A stretch of DNA of 64,000 bases from assembly GCA_964482225.1 (NCBI GenBank), contig CAYZWT010000005.1:80729-144728 (forward strand). The letters are read 5' to 3'. The notes beneath the pieces are model-generated. The model did not search any database and was not told the origin of the DNA. It saw nothing but the letters and a program-made list of their open reading frames with translations. The stretch comes from UBA1429 sp964482225. Its GTDB lineage: Bacteria; Chloroflexota; Anaerolineae; UBA1429. Position numbers and translations under genes: made by a program. This document shows positions 24,321-33,528 of this stretch, in pieces. Within the stretch, counting starts at the first letter, position 1, and each line of letters opens with the position of its first letter.

Positions 24321-26182
24321 CACGGGCACCCCCAGGCCTCGGGCAGCCGTTCGGCGGCCTCGACGCCAAAGGCGGCCAGGATGCCGCAGCCGTGGCACTC
24401 GCTTCGGCAATCGGGCGAGAGCTCGCCGCTCAGGGCGCGCTGGTACTCGCGCCAGAGAAAGGCGCGGGATACGCCCACATCCAGGCGCTCCCAGGGCAGG
24501 ATCTCGTCTTGCGCGCGCGGGCGGGCATTGTAGAACGCCTCGTCCAGTCCGCACTCGTCCAGCGCGCGCCGCCAGAGGGCGGGATCGTAACACTCGCTCC
24601 AGGCGTCAAAACGGGCGCCCAACTCCCAGGCGCGCAGCACCACGGCGCTCAGGCGCCGGTCGCCCCGGCTCAACAGCGCCTCCAGCCAGGTCGAGTCCCA
24701 ATCGGACCAGCTCACCCGCACCTTGGCGAGGCGTGTCTCGGAGACCAGGAGCCGTTGGCGCGCCTCGACGGTGGCGCGCTCGGCCAGGGGCAGCCACTGG
24801 AAGGGGGTGTGGGGCTTGGGCACAAAGGTCGCCACACTGACGCCGATCTCGACGCGGCGGTTGCGCAGCCTGCGTCCCAGGCCGTGCAGCTCACGGATCA
24901 GCCGGGCCATCTCGTGAATGTCCTCATCGGTCTCGGTGGGCAGGCCCAGCATGAAATAGAGCTTGATGCGATCCCAGCCGTTGCCAAAGGCCGCCTCGGC
25001 GGTCTGTAGCAGGTCGGCCTCGGTGACGCCCTTGTTGATCACATCCCGCAGCCGCTGGCTGCCCGCCTCGGGCGCAAAGGTAAAGCCGGTCTTGCGTTGC
25101 TGCTGGATCAGGCGGGCCAGCTCGACGGAGAAGGAGTCAATGCGCAGCGAGGGCAGCGAGACGGCCAGCCCATCCTCACGGTGGCGCTCCATGATGCCCT
25201 GCACGATCTGGGCGATCTGGCTGTGGTCGCTGCTGCTGAGGGAGACCAGCCCCACCTCGTCATAGCCGGTGTTGGCGACGATCTGATCCACGGCATCCAG
25301 CACCTCGGCGGCGCCCCGTTCGCGGATGGGCCGGTAGATCATGCCCGCCTGGCAAAAGCGGCAGCCCCGGCTGCAACCGCGCTGGATCTCGACGGCGGCC
25401 CGGTCGTGGATGATGCCCATGCTGGGCACAATGGGGCGCGTGAGGGCGGGCGGCAGCGCGCTGACGATGCGTTTGCGCACCTGCTCGGGCGCCTCGGCGC
25501 ACAAGGGCTCGATGCGCCGGATCGTCCCATCGGCGTGATAGGCCACCCGGTAGAGAGACGGGACATAGATGCCCGGGATGGCCGCCAGCCGCCGCAGCAG
25601 ACCGGGGCGATCGTTGGCCTGAGGGCTCTGCTTCCAGGCCGCGACGGCCTCCAGCAACTCGATCAGCGCCTCCTCGCCCTCGCCCAAGACGAACAGGTCG
25701 AAAAAGGCCGCCACGGGCTCGGGGTTGTAGGTGCAGCTCCCCCCAGCGATCACCAGCGGCATGTCGGCGGTGCGCTGCTCCGCCAGCAGCGGCAGCCCTG
25801 CCAGGTCCAGCATGTTCAGCACGTTGGTATAGGTCAGCTCGTGCTGCAGGGTCAAGCCGATGACGTCAAAGTCGGCCAGGGCGTGGCGGGTCTCTAGCGA
25901 GTAGAGGGGCAGGGCGGCGCGGCGCATGGCCGCTTCCATGTCATGCCAGGGGGCATAGACCCGCTCGGCGAGCATGTCCTCGCGCCGGTTCACCAGATCG
26001 TACAGGATCGCCAGCCCCAGGTTGGACATGCCGATCTCATAGACATCCGGGTAGGCCAGCGCCAGGGTGACCTGGGCCGTGCGCCAGTCCTTGCGGATGC
26101 TGTTCCACTCGCCGCCTACGTAACGCCCGGGCTTTTGCACGGCGGTAAGGATGCGCTCCAATTGATCGTTCGATATCTGCAC
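24320..26182 (-). CDS. TIGR03960-family radical SAM protein with B12-binding-like N-terminus
   Basis: 620 aa. The N-terminal region has YPDVYEIGMSNLGLAILYD and a cobalamin-binding-like alpha/beta segment to about 200. The radical SAM cluster cysteines are in EIQRGCSRGCRFCQAGM near 270-285. The remaining barrel includes GLVSLSSSDHSQI, and the end holds a cysteine-containing CRSECHGCGIL. Start GTG at 26182 with GGAG 6 nt upstream, directly before the conserved N-terminus. It has its own promoter. It acts, by inference from constant linkage, with the DUF2344 protein; the substrate is unknown. Confidence 0.92.
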   Translation of the reverse strand: MQISNDQLERILTAVQKPGRYVGGEWNSIRKDWRTAQVTLALAYPDVYEIGMSNLGLAILYDLVNRREDMLAERVYAPWHDMEAAMRRAALPLYSLETRHALADFDVIGLTLQHELTYTNVLNMLDLAGLPLLAEQRTADMPLVIAGGSCTYNPEPVAAFFDLFVLGEGEEALIELLEAVAAWKQSPQANDRPGLLRRLAAIPGIYVPSLYRVAYHADGTIRRIEPLCAEAPEQVRKRIVSALPPALTRPIVPSMGIIHDRAAVEIQRGCSRGCRFCQAGMIYRPIRERGAAEVLDAVDQIVANTGYDEVGLVSLSSSDHSQIAQIVQGIMERHREDGLAVSLPSLRIDSFSVELARLIQQQRKTGFTFAPEAGSQRLRDVINKGVTEADLLQTAEAAFGNGWDRIKLYFMLGLPTETDEDIHEMARLIRELHGLGRRLRNRRVEIGVSVATFVPKPHTPFQWLPLAERATVEARQRLLVSETRLAKVRVSWSDWDSTWLEALLSRGDRRLSAVVLRAWELGARFDAWSECYDPALWRRALDECGLDEAFYNARPRAQDEILPWERLDVGVSRAFLWREYQRALSGELSPDCRSECHGCGILAAFGVEAAERLPEAWGCP

Positions 26183-26237
26183 GCTCGCTCCATATGCGGC
26201 CTGGGCCGCACGTTGCGTTCACCATCAACTTGTGATC

Positions 26238-26266
26238 ATTATAGCCTGCGCAACCGATGGAGCCAA
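26238..26266 (-). promoter_or_regulatory. Promoter of the radical SAM-DUF2344-HIT operon
   Basis: Minus strand: TTGGCT (26266-26261), 17-nt spacer, TATAAT (26243-26238). The GTG start lies about 55 nt downstream. Confidence 0.75.
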
Positions 26267-26295
26267 AGCACGAGCGCAGGCGCGAGTCGCGCGTT

Positions 26296-26323
26296 TTGAC
26301 ACAACGGCCCGTTCGTGTATACT
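26296..26323 (+). promoter_or_regulatory. Promoter of tRNA-Glu
   Basis: TTGACA (26296-26301), 16-nt spacer, TATACT (26318-26323), 18 nt before the mature tRNA 5' end. Confidence 0.8.
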
Positions 26324-26341
26324 GGGCCGCGTTGCAGTCGC

Positions 26342-26415
26342 GCCGCATTCGTCTAGTGGCCTAGGACACCGCCCTCTCAAGGCGGAGATCGGGGGTTCGA
26401 ATCCCCCATGCGGTA
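26342..26415 (+). tRNA. tRNA-Glu, anticodon CTC
   Basis: A full cloverleaf can be drawn. Acceptor GCCGCAT (26342-26348) pairs with ATGCGGT (26408-26414), with a terminal G-T wobble. The anticodon stem is CCGCC/GGCGG with loop CTCTCAA, giving anticodon CTC at 26376-26378. The T stem is GGGGG/CCCCC with loop TTCGAAT. The TTCGTCTAGTGGCCTAGGAC D-arm is typical of bacterial tRNA-Glu. CCA is not encoded. Confidence 0.97.
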
Positions 26416-26433
26416 CAGATACACCCTAGATTC

Positions 26434-26457
26434 ACCGGCCCCTCTGGGCCGGTTTTG
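26434..26457 (+). terminator. Intrinsic terminator of tRNA-Glu
   Basis: Perfect 8-bp stem ACCGGCCC/GGGCCGGT with CTCT loop, followed by TTTTG. Confidence 0.85.
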
Positions 26458-26474
26458 CTTTGCGCGCCCAGGCC

Positions 26475-26510
26475 AATAAAGAGACTCCCCGGCGCCCTGT
26501 CCGGGGAGTC
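26475..26510 (-). terminator. Intrinsic terminator of sigA
   Basis: Minus strand: 10-bp perfect stem (GACTCCCCGG/CCGGGGAGTC, 26510-26483) with an 8-nt loop, then TCTTTATT. It lies 20 nt past the sigA stop. Confidence 0.85.
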
Positions 26511-26529
26511 TTGCTGTCTGGCCAAGCGT

Positions 26530-27714
<1,185 letters not shown>

Positions 27715-27841
27715 TTTGACTCCCTCGTCTGTCAGGTCCGCATACGCCCAACCCACACCGTATGCCCCGGCCAACCTGCACGAACGTGTTGCGACTTGCC
27801 TCCTTGCCCTTTCTTGATTCTCCGGACTGGCTGCGGCAAAC

Positions 27842-27895
27842 AAAAAGACTCGGCTCGTCATCCTCTCCGCGCATCAAGAGAGGGCGAGACCGAGT
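27842..27895 (-). terminator. Intrinsic terminator (putative attenuator) in the sigA leader
   Basis: Minus strand: outer stem ACTCGGTCTCG (27895-27885) with CGAGCCGAGT (27857-27848), one bulged T; inner stem CCTCTC/GAGAGG. It is followed by CTTTTTG. It lies between the sigA promoter and the sigA GTG, about 60-110 nt into the transcript and 130 nt before the start codon. A 16-codon frame (ATG near 27930) ends with TGA inside the inner loop of this hairpin. Confidence 0.7.
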
Positions 27896-27959
27896 TCCTC
27901 CACATTGGGTATCATCCGCCGCATGTATGACCATCCGTCTGTGTAGACCTATAACATGC

Positions 27960-27988
27960 ATTATACCCGGAAGAAGGGCTCAGGTCAA
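27960..27988 (-). promoter_or_regulatory. Consensus promoter of sigA
   Basis: Minus strand: TTGACC (27988-27983), 17-nt spacer, perfect TATAAT (27965-27960). It lies after the S58 peptidase stop and is the only strong promoter before sigA, giving a leader of about 240 nt. Confidence 0.88.
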
Positions 27989-28025
27989 CTGCTCAGACGG
28001 CCTATTTGGGATTTGGATGGCATAT

Positions 28026-28979
28026 TCACCCCATCTCTCGCGCTGAGGGCAGCCCGGCGACGGCCCTGGCGGCCAGAACGCCGTTGACAATGGCATACGA
28101 CATGGTTCGGGCGGCCATCTCGGTCAGCGCAGGCTCTTGCGGGGGCAGCTCGCCGGTGGAGAGGGCGAAAATGGTGTCCCCATCCCATTGGGTGTGGGCG
28201 GGCCGGATGGCCCGCGCCAGGCCGTCGTGGCCGGCGGCGGCCAGCCGATTGGCCCCCGCCACATCCAGGCGCGCGTTGGTGGCCACCACGCCGATCACCG
28301 TGTTGCCCATAGGCGGCGCCAGGGCCTCTGCCGGATCGTCCAATGCAGAGAACAAGCCCGCGCCATCGGCGCGGCGCGCCCCTGCCACGATCTCGCCGTT
28401 CTCGGGGTCGTGTACGTTGCCCACGGCATTGACCACCGCCAGGGCGCCCACCACCAAGTCGCCGCGCCGCAAGCTGGCCATGCCCAGGCCGCCCTTCATA
28501 GCCTGGCCGATGCCCAGCAACTTGCCCACGCTGGCGCCCATGCCCGCGCCCACGTTGCCCTGCAGCTCGACCGTCGCGGCGGCAGCGGCGGCAGCATATC
28601 CCATGGCGGCGTCGGGGCGCACGTCAGCGGCCCCCACGGCCAGGTCAAAGATCACCGCGCCGGGCACGATGGGCACCCGCGCGCCGCCCGTGTCGTAACC
28701 GATGCCGCGCTCCTCCAGGTAGCGCATGACGCCATCGGCGGCGGCCAGGCCAAAGGCGCTGCCGCCCGTCAACAGGATGGCGTGCACACGATCCACCAGC
28801 ATCCCGGGCTGCAAGAGGGCCGTCTCGCGGGTGCCGGGGGCATAGCCGCGCACCAGGCCGCCCGCCACGGCCCCCTGGCCGCACAGCACCACAGTGCAGC
28901 CGGTGAGGGCGACGGGCTCCTGGGCATGGCCCACGGCCAGCCCGGGGACGTCGGTGAGGCTACCGGCGTAGCGTGCCAT
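28026..28979 (-). CDS. P1/S58-family peptidase (DmpA/beta-peptidyl aminopeptidase type)
   Basis: 317 aa. It starts SLTDVPGLAVGHAQEP and contains LLTGGSAFGLAAADGVMRYLEERGIGYD, IVPGAVIFDL, and NVGAGMGASVGKLLG. The C-terminal GNTVIGVVATNARLDVA holds the Thr/Ser after Gly where N-terminal-nucleophile autoprocessing occurs. Family enzymes (DmpA, BapA) release N-terminal D- or beta-amino acids, including beta-alanine from beta-alanyl peptides. The gene overlaps the end of coaBC by 20 nt and closes the ECF-coaX-coaBC operon. Supply of beta-alanine, a pantothenate precursor, is a speculative explanation for this linkage. No signal peptide. Confidence 0.9.
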   Translation of the reverse strand: MARYAGSLTDVPGLAVGHAQEPVALTGCTVVLCGQGAVAGGLVRGYAPGTRETALLQPGMLVDRVHAILLTGGSAFGLAAADGVMRYLEERGIGYDTGGARVPIVPGAVIFDLAVGAADVRPDAAMGYAAAAAAATVELQGNVGAGMGASVGKLLGIGQAMKGGLGMASLRRGDLVVGALAVVNAVGNVHDPENGEIVAGARRADGAGLFSALDDPAEALAPPMGNTVIGVVATNARLDVAGANRLAAAGHDGLARAIRPAHTQWDGDTIFALSTGELPPQEPALTEMAARTMSYAIVNGVLAARAVAGLPSAREMG

Positions 28980-30189
28980 AGCGTTCCTCCCACATCTCGG
29001 CCACCCGCGCCAGGATGCGCTCGGCCACGTCGGACTTGTCCATCAAGGGCAGCGCAACGGGTTCGGCGCCCTGGGCCAGCAGGATCACCCGGTTGTCGGG
29101 CGAGCCAAAGCCCGCGTCGCTGGCGGTTACATCGTTGGCGACCATCAGGTCCAGTTGTTTGCGCTCCAGCTTGGACTGGGCGTTGGCCAGCAGGTTCTCG
29201 GTCTCGGCGGCAAAGCCCACCACGAGGCGCGGCCGGCCATCGCCCCGCGCCTGGGCCACGGCGCCCAGGATATCCTGGGTGCGCTCCAACGCCAGGGTCA
29301 GCTCCTCCGCAGCCTTTTTGATCTTTTGCCGGGCGCGCTGGGCCGGGCGGTAATCGGCCACGGCGGCGGCCATCACCAGCACATCGGTTTGGGCGCGGCG
29401 CGCCAGCACGGCCTGGGCCATCTCTTCCGCCGTGTCCACCTGCGCCAGCTCGACGCCCAACACGGGCGGCAAGGCCACGTTGGCGCTGATCAGGTTCACG
29501 AGTGCGCCCATGTCGCGGGCGGCCTCGGCCAGGGCATAGCCCATGCGCCCCGAGGAGCGGTTGCCCAGGTGGCGCACCGGATCCAGCGGCTCCTGGGTAC
29601 CGCCGGCGGTCACCACCACCCGCAGCCCGGCCAGGGGGCCGTTGCGACCCAGGGCTTGGCGGATGGCGGCCAGCAGCTCTGGGGTCTCCACCAGGCGGCC
29701 CCGGCCCATGCGCCCGGAGGCCAGGCGGCCCTCGCCGGGGCCGACGATGACGGCGCCCCGCCCGGCCAGCGCCGCCACGTTGGCCTGGGTGGCAGGGTGC
29801 TCCCACATCTCGGCGTCCATGGCGGGGGCCAGCACCAGCGGGGCCAGGCTGGAGAGGGCCGTGGCGGTGAGCAGGTTGTCGGCCAGACCCAGGGCCAGCT
29901 TGGCCAGGGTGTTGGCCGTGGCCGGGGCGATCACCAGGGCGTCGGCCTTTTTGGCCAGAGAGATGTGGGCCATGTCCATGCTATCCAGCAGCTTGAACAT
30001 GTCCACGCAGACGGGGCGCTTGCTCAGGGTCTGGAACGCCAGGGGCGTGACGAACTCGAGGGCCGCCTCGGTCATGATCACGTCCACGTTTGCCCCGGCC
30101 TGCACCAGCTTGCTGCACAGATCAATGGCCTTGTAGCAGGCGATGCCGCCGGTGACGCCCAGGACGATATTCTTGCCTTGCAGGATCAT
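28960..30189 (-). CDS. coaBC: Bifunctional phosphopantothenoylcysteine decarboxylase/phosphopantothenate-cysteine ligase
   Basis: 409 aa. The N-terminal flavoprotein decarboxylase domain (1-185) has GVTGGIACYKAIDLCSKL, the catalytic-histidine region DMAHISLAKKADALVIAPAT, and PAMDAEMW where most CoaC proteins have PAMNxxM. The C-terminal ligase domain has VTAGGTQEPLDPVRHLGNRSSGRMGYALA and AVADYRPA. It performs two consecutive steps from 4'-phosphopantothenate to 4'-phosphopantetheine. The start overlaps the coaX stop (ATGA), and the end overlaps the S58 peptidase gene. Confidence 0.96.
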   Translation of the reverse strand: MILQGKNIVLGVTGGIACYKAIDLCSKLVQAGANVDVIMTEAALEFVTPLAFQTLSKRPVCVDMFKLLDSMDMAHISLAKKADALVIAPATANTLAKLALGLADNLLTATALSSLAPLVLAPAMDAEMWEHPATQANVAALAGRGAVIVGPGEGRLASGRMGRGRLVETPELLAAIRQALGRNGPLAGLRVVVTAGGTQEPLDPVRHLGNRSSGRMGYALAEAARDMGALVNLISANVALPPVLGVELAQVDTAEEMAQAVLARRAQTDVLVMAAAVADYRPAQRARQKIKKAAEELTLALERTQDILGAVAQARGDGRPRLVVGFAAETENLLANAQSKLERKQLDLMVANDVTASDAGFGSPDNRVILLAQGAEPVALPLMDKSDVAERILARVAEMWEERYGTLRR

Positions 30190-30959
30190 GCCGCGCCTCG
30201 ATTCAGGTCATAGATCAGGCGCAGGCCCTTGAGGGTGAGCCAGATATCCACGTGCTCGATGACGGGCGTCTCTTTGGCGATGACCTGGGCCAGCCCGCCG
30301 GTGGCGATCACGCGCATGTCATCGCCCAGCTCGCGGCGAAAGCGGGCCACCATGCCCTCCACCAGCCCCACATAGCCGAACAGGATGCCGGAGCGCATGG
30401 CGTCCACCGTGTTGCCCCCGATGGCCCTGGGCGGGCGCTGCAGGTCAATGCGCGGCAGCCGGGCCGTGCGGGTAAAGAGCGCCTCGGCGGCCACCCGCAC
30501 CCCGGGCGCGATGGCGCCGCCCAGGTACTCACCCTTGGCCGAGAGGGCGTCGAACGTAGTGCCGGTGCCGAAATCCACGATACAGGCCGGCCCGCCATAG
30601 ATGCGATAGGCCGCCGCCACGTTCACCACCCGGTCGGCGCCCACCTCCTGGGGCCGGTCGTAGCGGATATCCACGCCCGTCTTGATGCCCGTGCCCACGA
30701 CGAGCGGGTCTACGTGGAAATAGTCCTCCACCAGCTCGCGGAACTTGTCCGTCAGGGGCGGCACCACGCTGGCCAGGATCACGTCCTCCACATCGCCGAC
30801 GCCCAGGCCGCTGTGGGCCATCAGGTTCACGATCAGCATGGCGTACTCGTCGGGCATGCGCTCGTGGTTGGTGCTGATGCGCCAGTGGGTGCGCAGCTCC
30901 TGGCCCTCATACATGCCCAGGACGATGTTGGTGTTGCCGACATCTATGCAGAGCAGCAT
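30186..30959 (-). CDS. coaX: Type III pantothenate kinase
   Basis: 257 aa. The acetate-kinase-fold phosphate loop is DVGNTNIVLGMYEGQ at the N-terminus. YDRPQEVGADRVVNVAAAY and IVDFGTGTTFDAL are the pantothenate and metal motifs, and GGAIAPGV follows. It phosphorylates pantothenate, the first committed CoA step. The ATG at 30959 has AGGGGGCGG upstream. It sits between the S component gene and coaBC, linking uptake directly to phosphorylation. Confidence 0.96.
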   Translation of the reverse strand: MLLCIDVGNTNIVLGMYEGQELRTHWRISTNHERMPDEYAMLIVNLMAHSGLGVGDVEDVILASVVPPLTDKFRELVEDYFHVDPLVVGTGIKTGVDIRYDRPQEVGADRVVNVAAAYRIYGGPACIVDFGTGTTFDALSAKGEYLGGAIAPGVRVAAEALFTRTARLPRIDLQRPPRAIGGNTVDAMRSGILFGYVGLVEGMVARFRRELGDDMRVIATGGLAQVIAKETPVIEHVDIWLTLKGLRLIYDLNRGAA

Positions 30960-30973
30960 GTTCCGCCCCCTTT

Positions 30974-31816
30974 CTAGATGCGCGAGCCGCGCTGGCGGGC
31001 GCGCACCGGTATCAGCGCTGTCACAACCGCCACAGTTACGGCAGCAGACACGACTGCCTCGGGAACGCCGTGCGTCACGCCGATCAGAAGGGCGGGTGGC
31101 AGCACGAGGTACTCGCGAAGCATGGCTGCGGACAGCACGAGCACGGTGTTGCTCAAGGACCCCACAACCGCTGCCGCGCCGACGGCCACCACTGCCACCT
31201 CCTCCGAACGCGCCCAGCGAAACGCTAGAATGCCGCCCGCGACAATGGCGGCGGCTGCTAAAAATAGCATGATTGCGCCAAACTGACTGATCTCCACCGA
31301 GGCTAGCTGAACCTCGGTTAGCTCTACCCCCAGAGCGGACGCGATCTCGGCAGAATACAGGAGCAGGAAAGGAGAGATGGCGGCGATTACTATGAAGGCA
31401 AGCAGAATGGAAAGGAGAATGCCGCGTTTCGCGCGTCTGAGGCCAAGATAGGTGTAGGCTGCAGCCACCCCAACGAAAAAGCGAGGGATGAAAACGATCA
31501 ACGGATCCTTGAGTCCGAGGTAGGGACTTATAAGGCTGCCAACCCCAAACCCAATGGACACAATGAGCCCTACCAATGGCCCTGCCAAGATGCCCCCAAT
31601 GATAGCCGGTATCTGAAGCGTAGTTGCCGCCTCTCCCGGTGTCGGTACCCGGATGAACCCGATTGGCGTCATTGCGAGCAGCAGCGTGATGGCCACCAGC
31701 AACCCGGCGGTGATCACGCGACGGATGGCCATTTCCTGGGCATCGGGGCTCGGCCCAGGCTGCGGACGCTTCAGGTTGGCGGCTGGTCTCCGGGTCGGTG
31801 CGTTGTGGCGCTTCAT
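30974..31816 (-). CDS. ECF transporter substrate-binding S component, probably for pantothenate
   Basis: 280 aa with a charged, Pro-rich N-terminus (about 30 residues) then six predicted helices. The first helix ends TPIGFIRVPTPGEAATTLQIPAIIGGILAGP, a pattern resembling pantothenate and related S components (TPLGxI...ATT.hIPviIG). The start is the ATG at 31816 behind AAGGAGACC; the preceding TTG at 31819 is also in frame. It is encoded with its own EcfT, EcfA1 and EcfA2, and next to coaX and coaBC, so pantothenate or a close precursor is the likely cargo. The specificity is inferred from neighbours. Confidence 0.8.
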   Translation of the reverse strand: MKRHNAPTRRPAANLKRPQPGPSPDAQEMAIRRVITAGLLVAITLLLAMTPIGFIRVPTPGEAATTLQIPAIIGGILAGPLVGLIVSIGFGVGSLISPYLGLKDPLIVFIPRFFVGVAAAYTYLGLRRAKRGILLSILLAFIVIAAISPFLLLYSAEIASALGVELTEVQLASVEISQFGAIMLFLAAAAIVAGGILAFRWARSEEVAVVAVGAAAVVGSLSNTVLVLSAAMLREYLVLPPALLIGVTHGVPEAVVSAAVTVAVVTALIPVRARQRGSRI

Positions 31817-31852
31817 CAAGGTCTCCTTTCCAGATACGGTCTCGTGCCCAAC

Positions 31853-32686
31853 CTAACTGCTGCGCTGGGCCAGGATGATGCCTGCCAGCAGCAGAGCAGT
31901 CAGCGAGATGACGACATAGTCCAAAAGCCGATAAGTCGGTTGCACAAGGCGCGTGCGCTTACGCCCGCCCTGGTAGCAGCGAGCCTGCATGGCGAGAGTG
32001 AGATCGTCCACGCGCCGAAACAAGTCCACGAACAGGGGTACGATCAGGTTGCCGAACGTACGCGCATTCTCGATGATCCTCCAGCTACTGCGAGCCTCCA
32101 GCGACACCCCACGTGCCCGCTGCGCCAACATGATGCTCTCTAGCGTCTCGCCAAAAATCGGCATAAAGCGTAATGCGATGCCTCCAACCAATGCTAACTC
32201 ATAACCTGGAAGGCCAACAGCATTTAGAGGGCTCAGTATGAGTTCTATTCCGGTGGAGAGGCTGCCTGTTGTCGCAACGCTTGTTAGCAGGGTGATGACG
32301 AACATCACATTGACTAGGCGAAGGAACAACGTCAGGACGTATAGTGCTCGCAACAGCATCACCGAAAGACCAGCAGCCCCCTCGCTCTCCGCCGCGCCCG
32401 TCTCGCGGGCAAAGAGGAACTGGAACAGGGCCAGCACCAGGAATACGGGCAGCAGGGCGCGCAACGGCGCGAATAGGGCGCGCCAGGGGATGCGGGCCAG
32501 GGCCGCGACCAGCAGCACCGTGGCCAGCAGGCCCAGGTGGATGGCGGTGGCGTTGGCCAGCACCATCGCTACGGTGAGCAGGCCCGCCGCCAGCAGCTTG
32601 GTACGGGGGTCCAGCCGGTGCACCGGCGAGCCCGTGGGCATATAGTGGCCGATGCTGACGTATCTCAGCCCTTCAGCGCGCGCCAT
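31853..32686 (-). CDS. ecfT: ECF transporter transmembrane T component
   Basis: 277 aa. Family signature: SPVHRLDPRTKLLAAGLL at the N-terminus, several helices, and the cytoplasmic coupling helices with AQRARGVSLEA and a second, altered MQARCY motif where ARG is usual. It couples the two ATPases to the S component. The ATG at 32686 lies inside the end of ecfA2 (22-nt overlap). The gene ends 36 nt before the S gene start. Confidence 0.93.
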   Translation of the reverse strand: MARAEGLRYVSIGHYMPTGSPVHRLDPRTKLLAAGLLTVAMVLANATAIHLGLLATVLLVAALARIPWRALFAPLRALLPVFLVLALFQFLFARETGAAESEGAAGLSVMLLRALYVLTLFLRLVNVMFVITLLTSVATTGSLSTGIELILSPLNAVGLPGYELALVGGIALRFMPIFGETLESIMLAQRARGVSLEARSSWRIIENARTFGNLIVPLFVDLFRRVDDLTLAMQARCYQGGRKRTRLVQPTYRLLDYVVISLTALLLAGIILAQRSS

Positions 32687-33528
32687 ATCGCCTCCTCAGC
32701 CTCCTCCGCCGTCAACGGCTCGCCCGGCACCGCCAGCCCATCCGCGCGCAGACGTTGCACGGCGCGGACCACCGGCGGGCGCAGCAGCCCATGCTGCTCC
32801 AGCGGCTCGTTTCCATAGAACACGCTTCTGGGCGGCCCCTCGGCCACGGTGCGCCCCCGCACCAGGACCGTCACCCAGTCGGCCAGCTCGGCCACCTCGC
32901 TCATGTCGTTGGAGACGATCAGCACCGTGAGCCCACGCTCGTCGCGTAGCCGCCGCAGCAGGGCGTGCACCCGCTCGCGGCCCTCGGGATCCAGGCCCGT
33001 GGTGGCCTCGTCCAGGATCAGCAACTCGGGTTGCATGGCCAGCACCCCGGCCAGGGCGGCGCGGCGCATCTCACCGCCGCTGAGGGTAAAGGTCTGGCGG
33101 TCCTTGAACGCCTCGAAATCCAGGCCCACGGCCTGCATGGCCTGGCGCACCCGTGCGCGCAACGCCTCGCCATCCAGCCCCAATTGGCGCGGGCCATAGG
33201 CGATGTCATCCCCCACAAAGCGCTCGAACAACTGGTGGTGGGGATGCTGGAACACCAGCCCGACCCGGCGCCGCAGCTCTTCCAGGCGCACGGCGGGATC
33301 GGCCAGATCCAGGCCAAACACGTTTACGCACCCATAAGAGTGGGGCCGCTGCAAGCCGTTGAGGAAGGAGACCAGGGTGGTCTTGCCCGCGCCGCCCGGC
33401 CCGATCAGCGCCCCGATCTGGCCGCGCCGCAGGGTCAGGTTGGCGCCGTGCAGGGCCGGGGTCGCCAGGGGCGTATCGGCCAAGTGGATGTGGGTCAGCT
33501 CGCGGACGGCTGCGACGATCTCGCTCAT
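32665..33528 (-). CDS. ecfA2: ECF transporter ATPase EcfA2
   Basis: 287 aa. The Walker A is GPGGAGKTTL, the Q-loop is VGLVFQHPHHQLF, the signature LSGGEMRRAALAGVLA, the Walker B LLILDEATTGLD, and the switch is VSNDMSEVA where His is replaced by Asn. The His-loop replacement is notable, since EcfA paralogues usually keep it. The start ATG at 33528 overlaps the ecfA1 stop (ATGA). A C-terminal extension of about 60 residues contains YGNEPLEQHGLLRPP, typical of EcfA proteins. Confidence 0.93.
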   Translation of the reverse strand: MSEIVAAVRELTHIHLADTPLATPALHGANLTLRRGQIGALIGPGGAGKTTLVSFLNGLQRPHSYGCVNVFGLDLADPAVRLEELRRRVGLVFQHPHHQLFERFVGDDIAYGPRQLGLDGEALRARVRQAMQAVGLDFEAFKDRQTFTLSGGEMRRAALAGVLAMQPELLILDEATTGLDPEGRERVHALLRRLRDERGLTVLIVSNDMSEVAELADWVTVLVRGRTVAEGPPRSVFYGNEPLEQHGLLRPPVVRAVQRLRADGLAVPGEPLTAEEAEEAIWRALKG

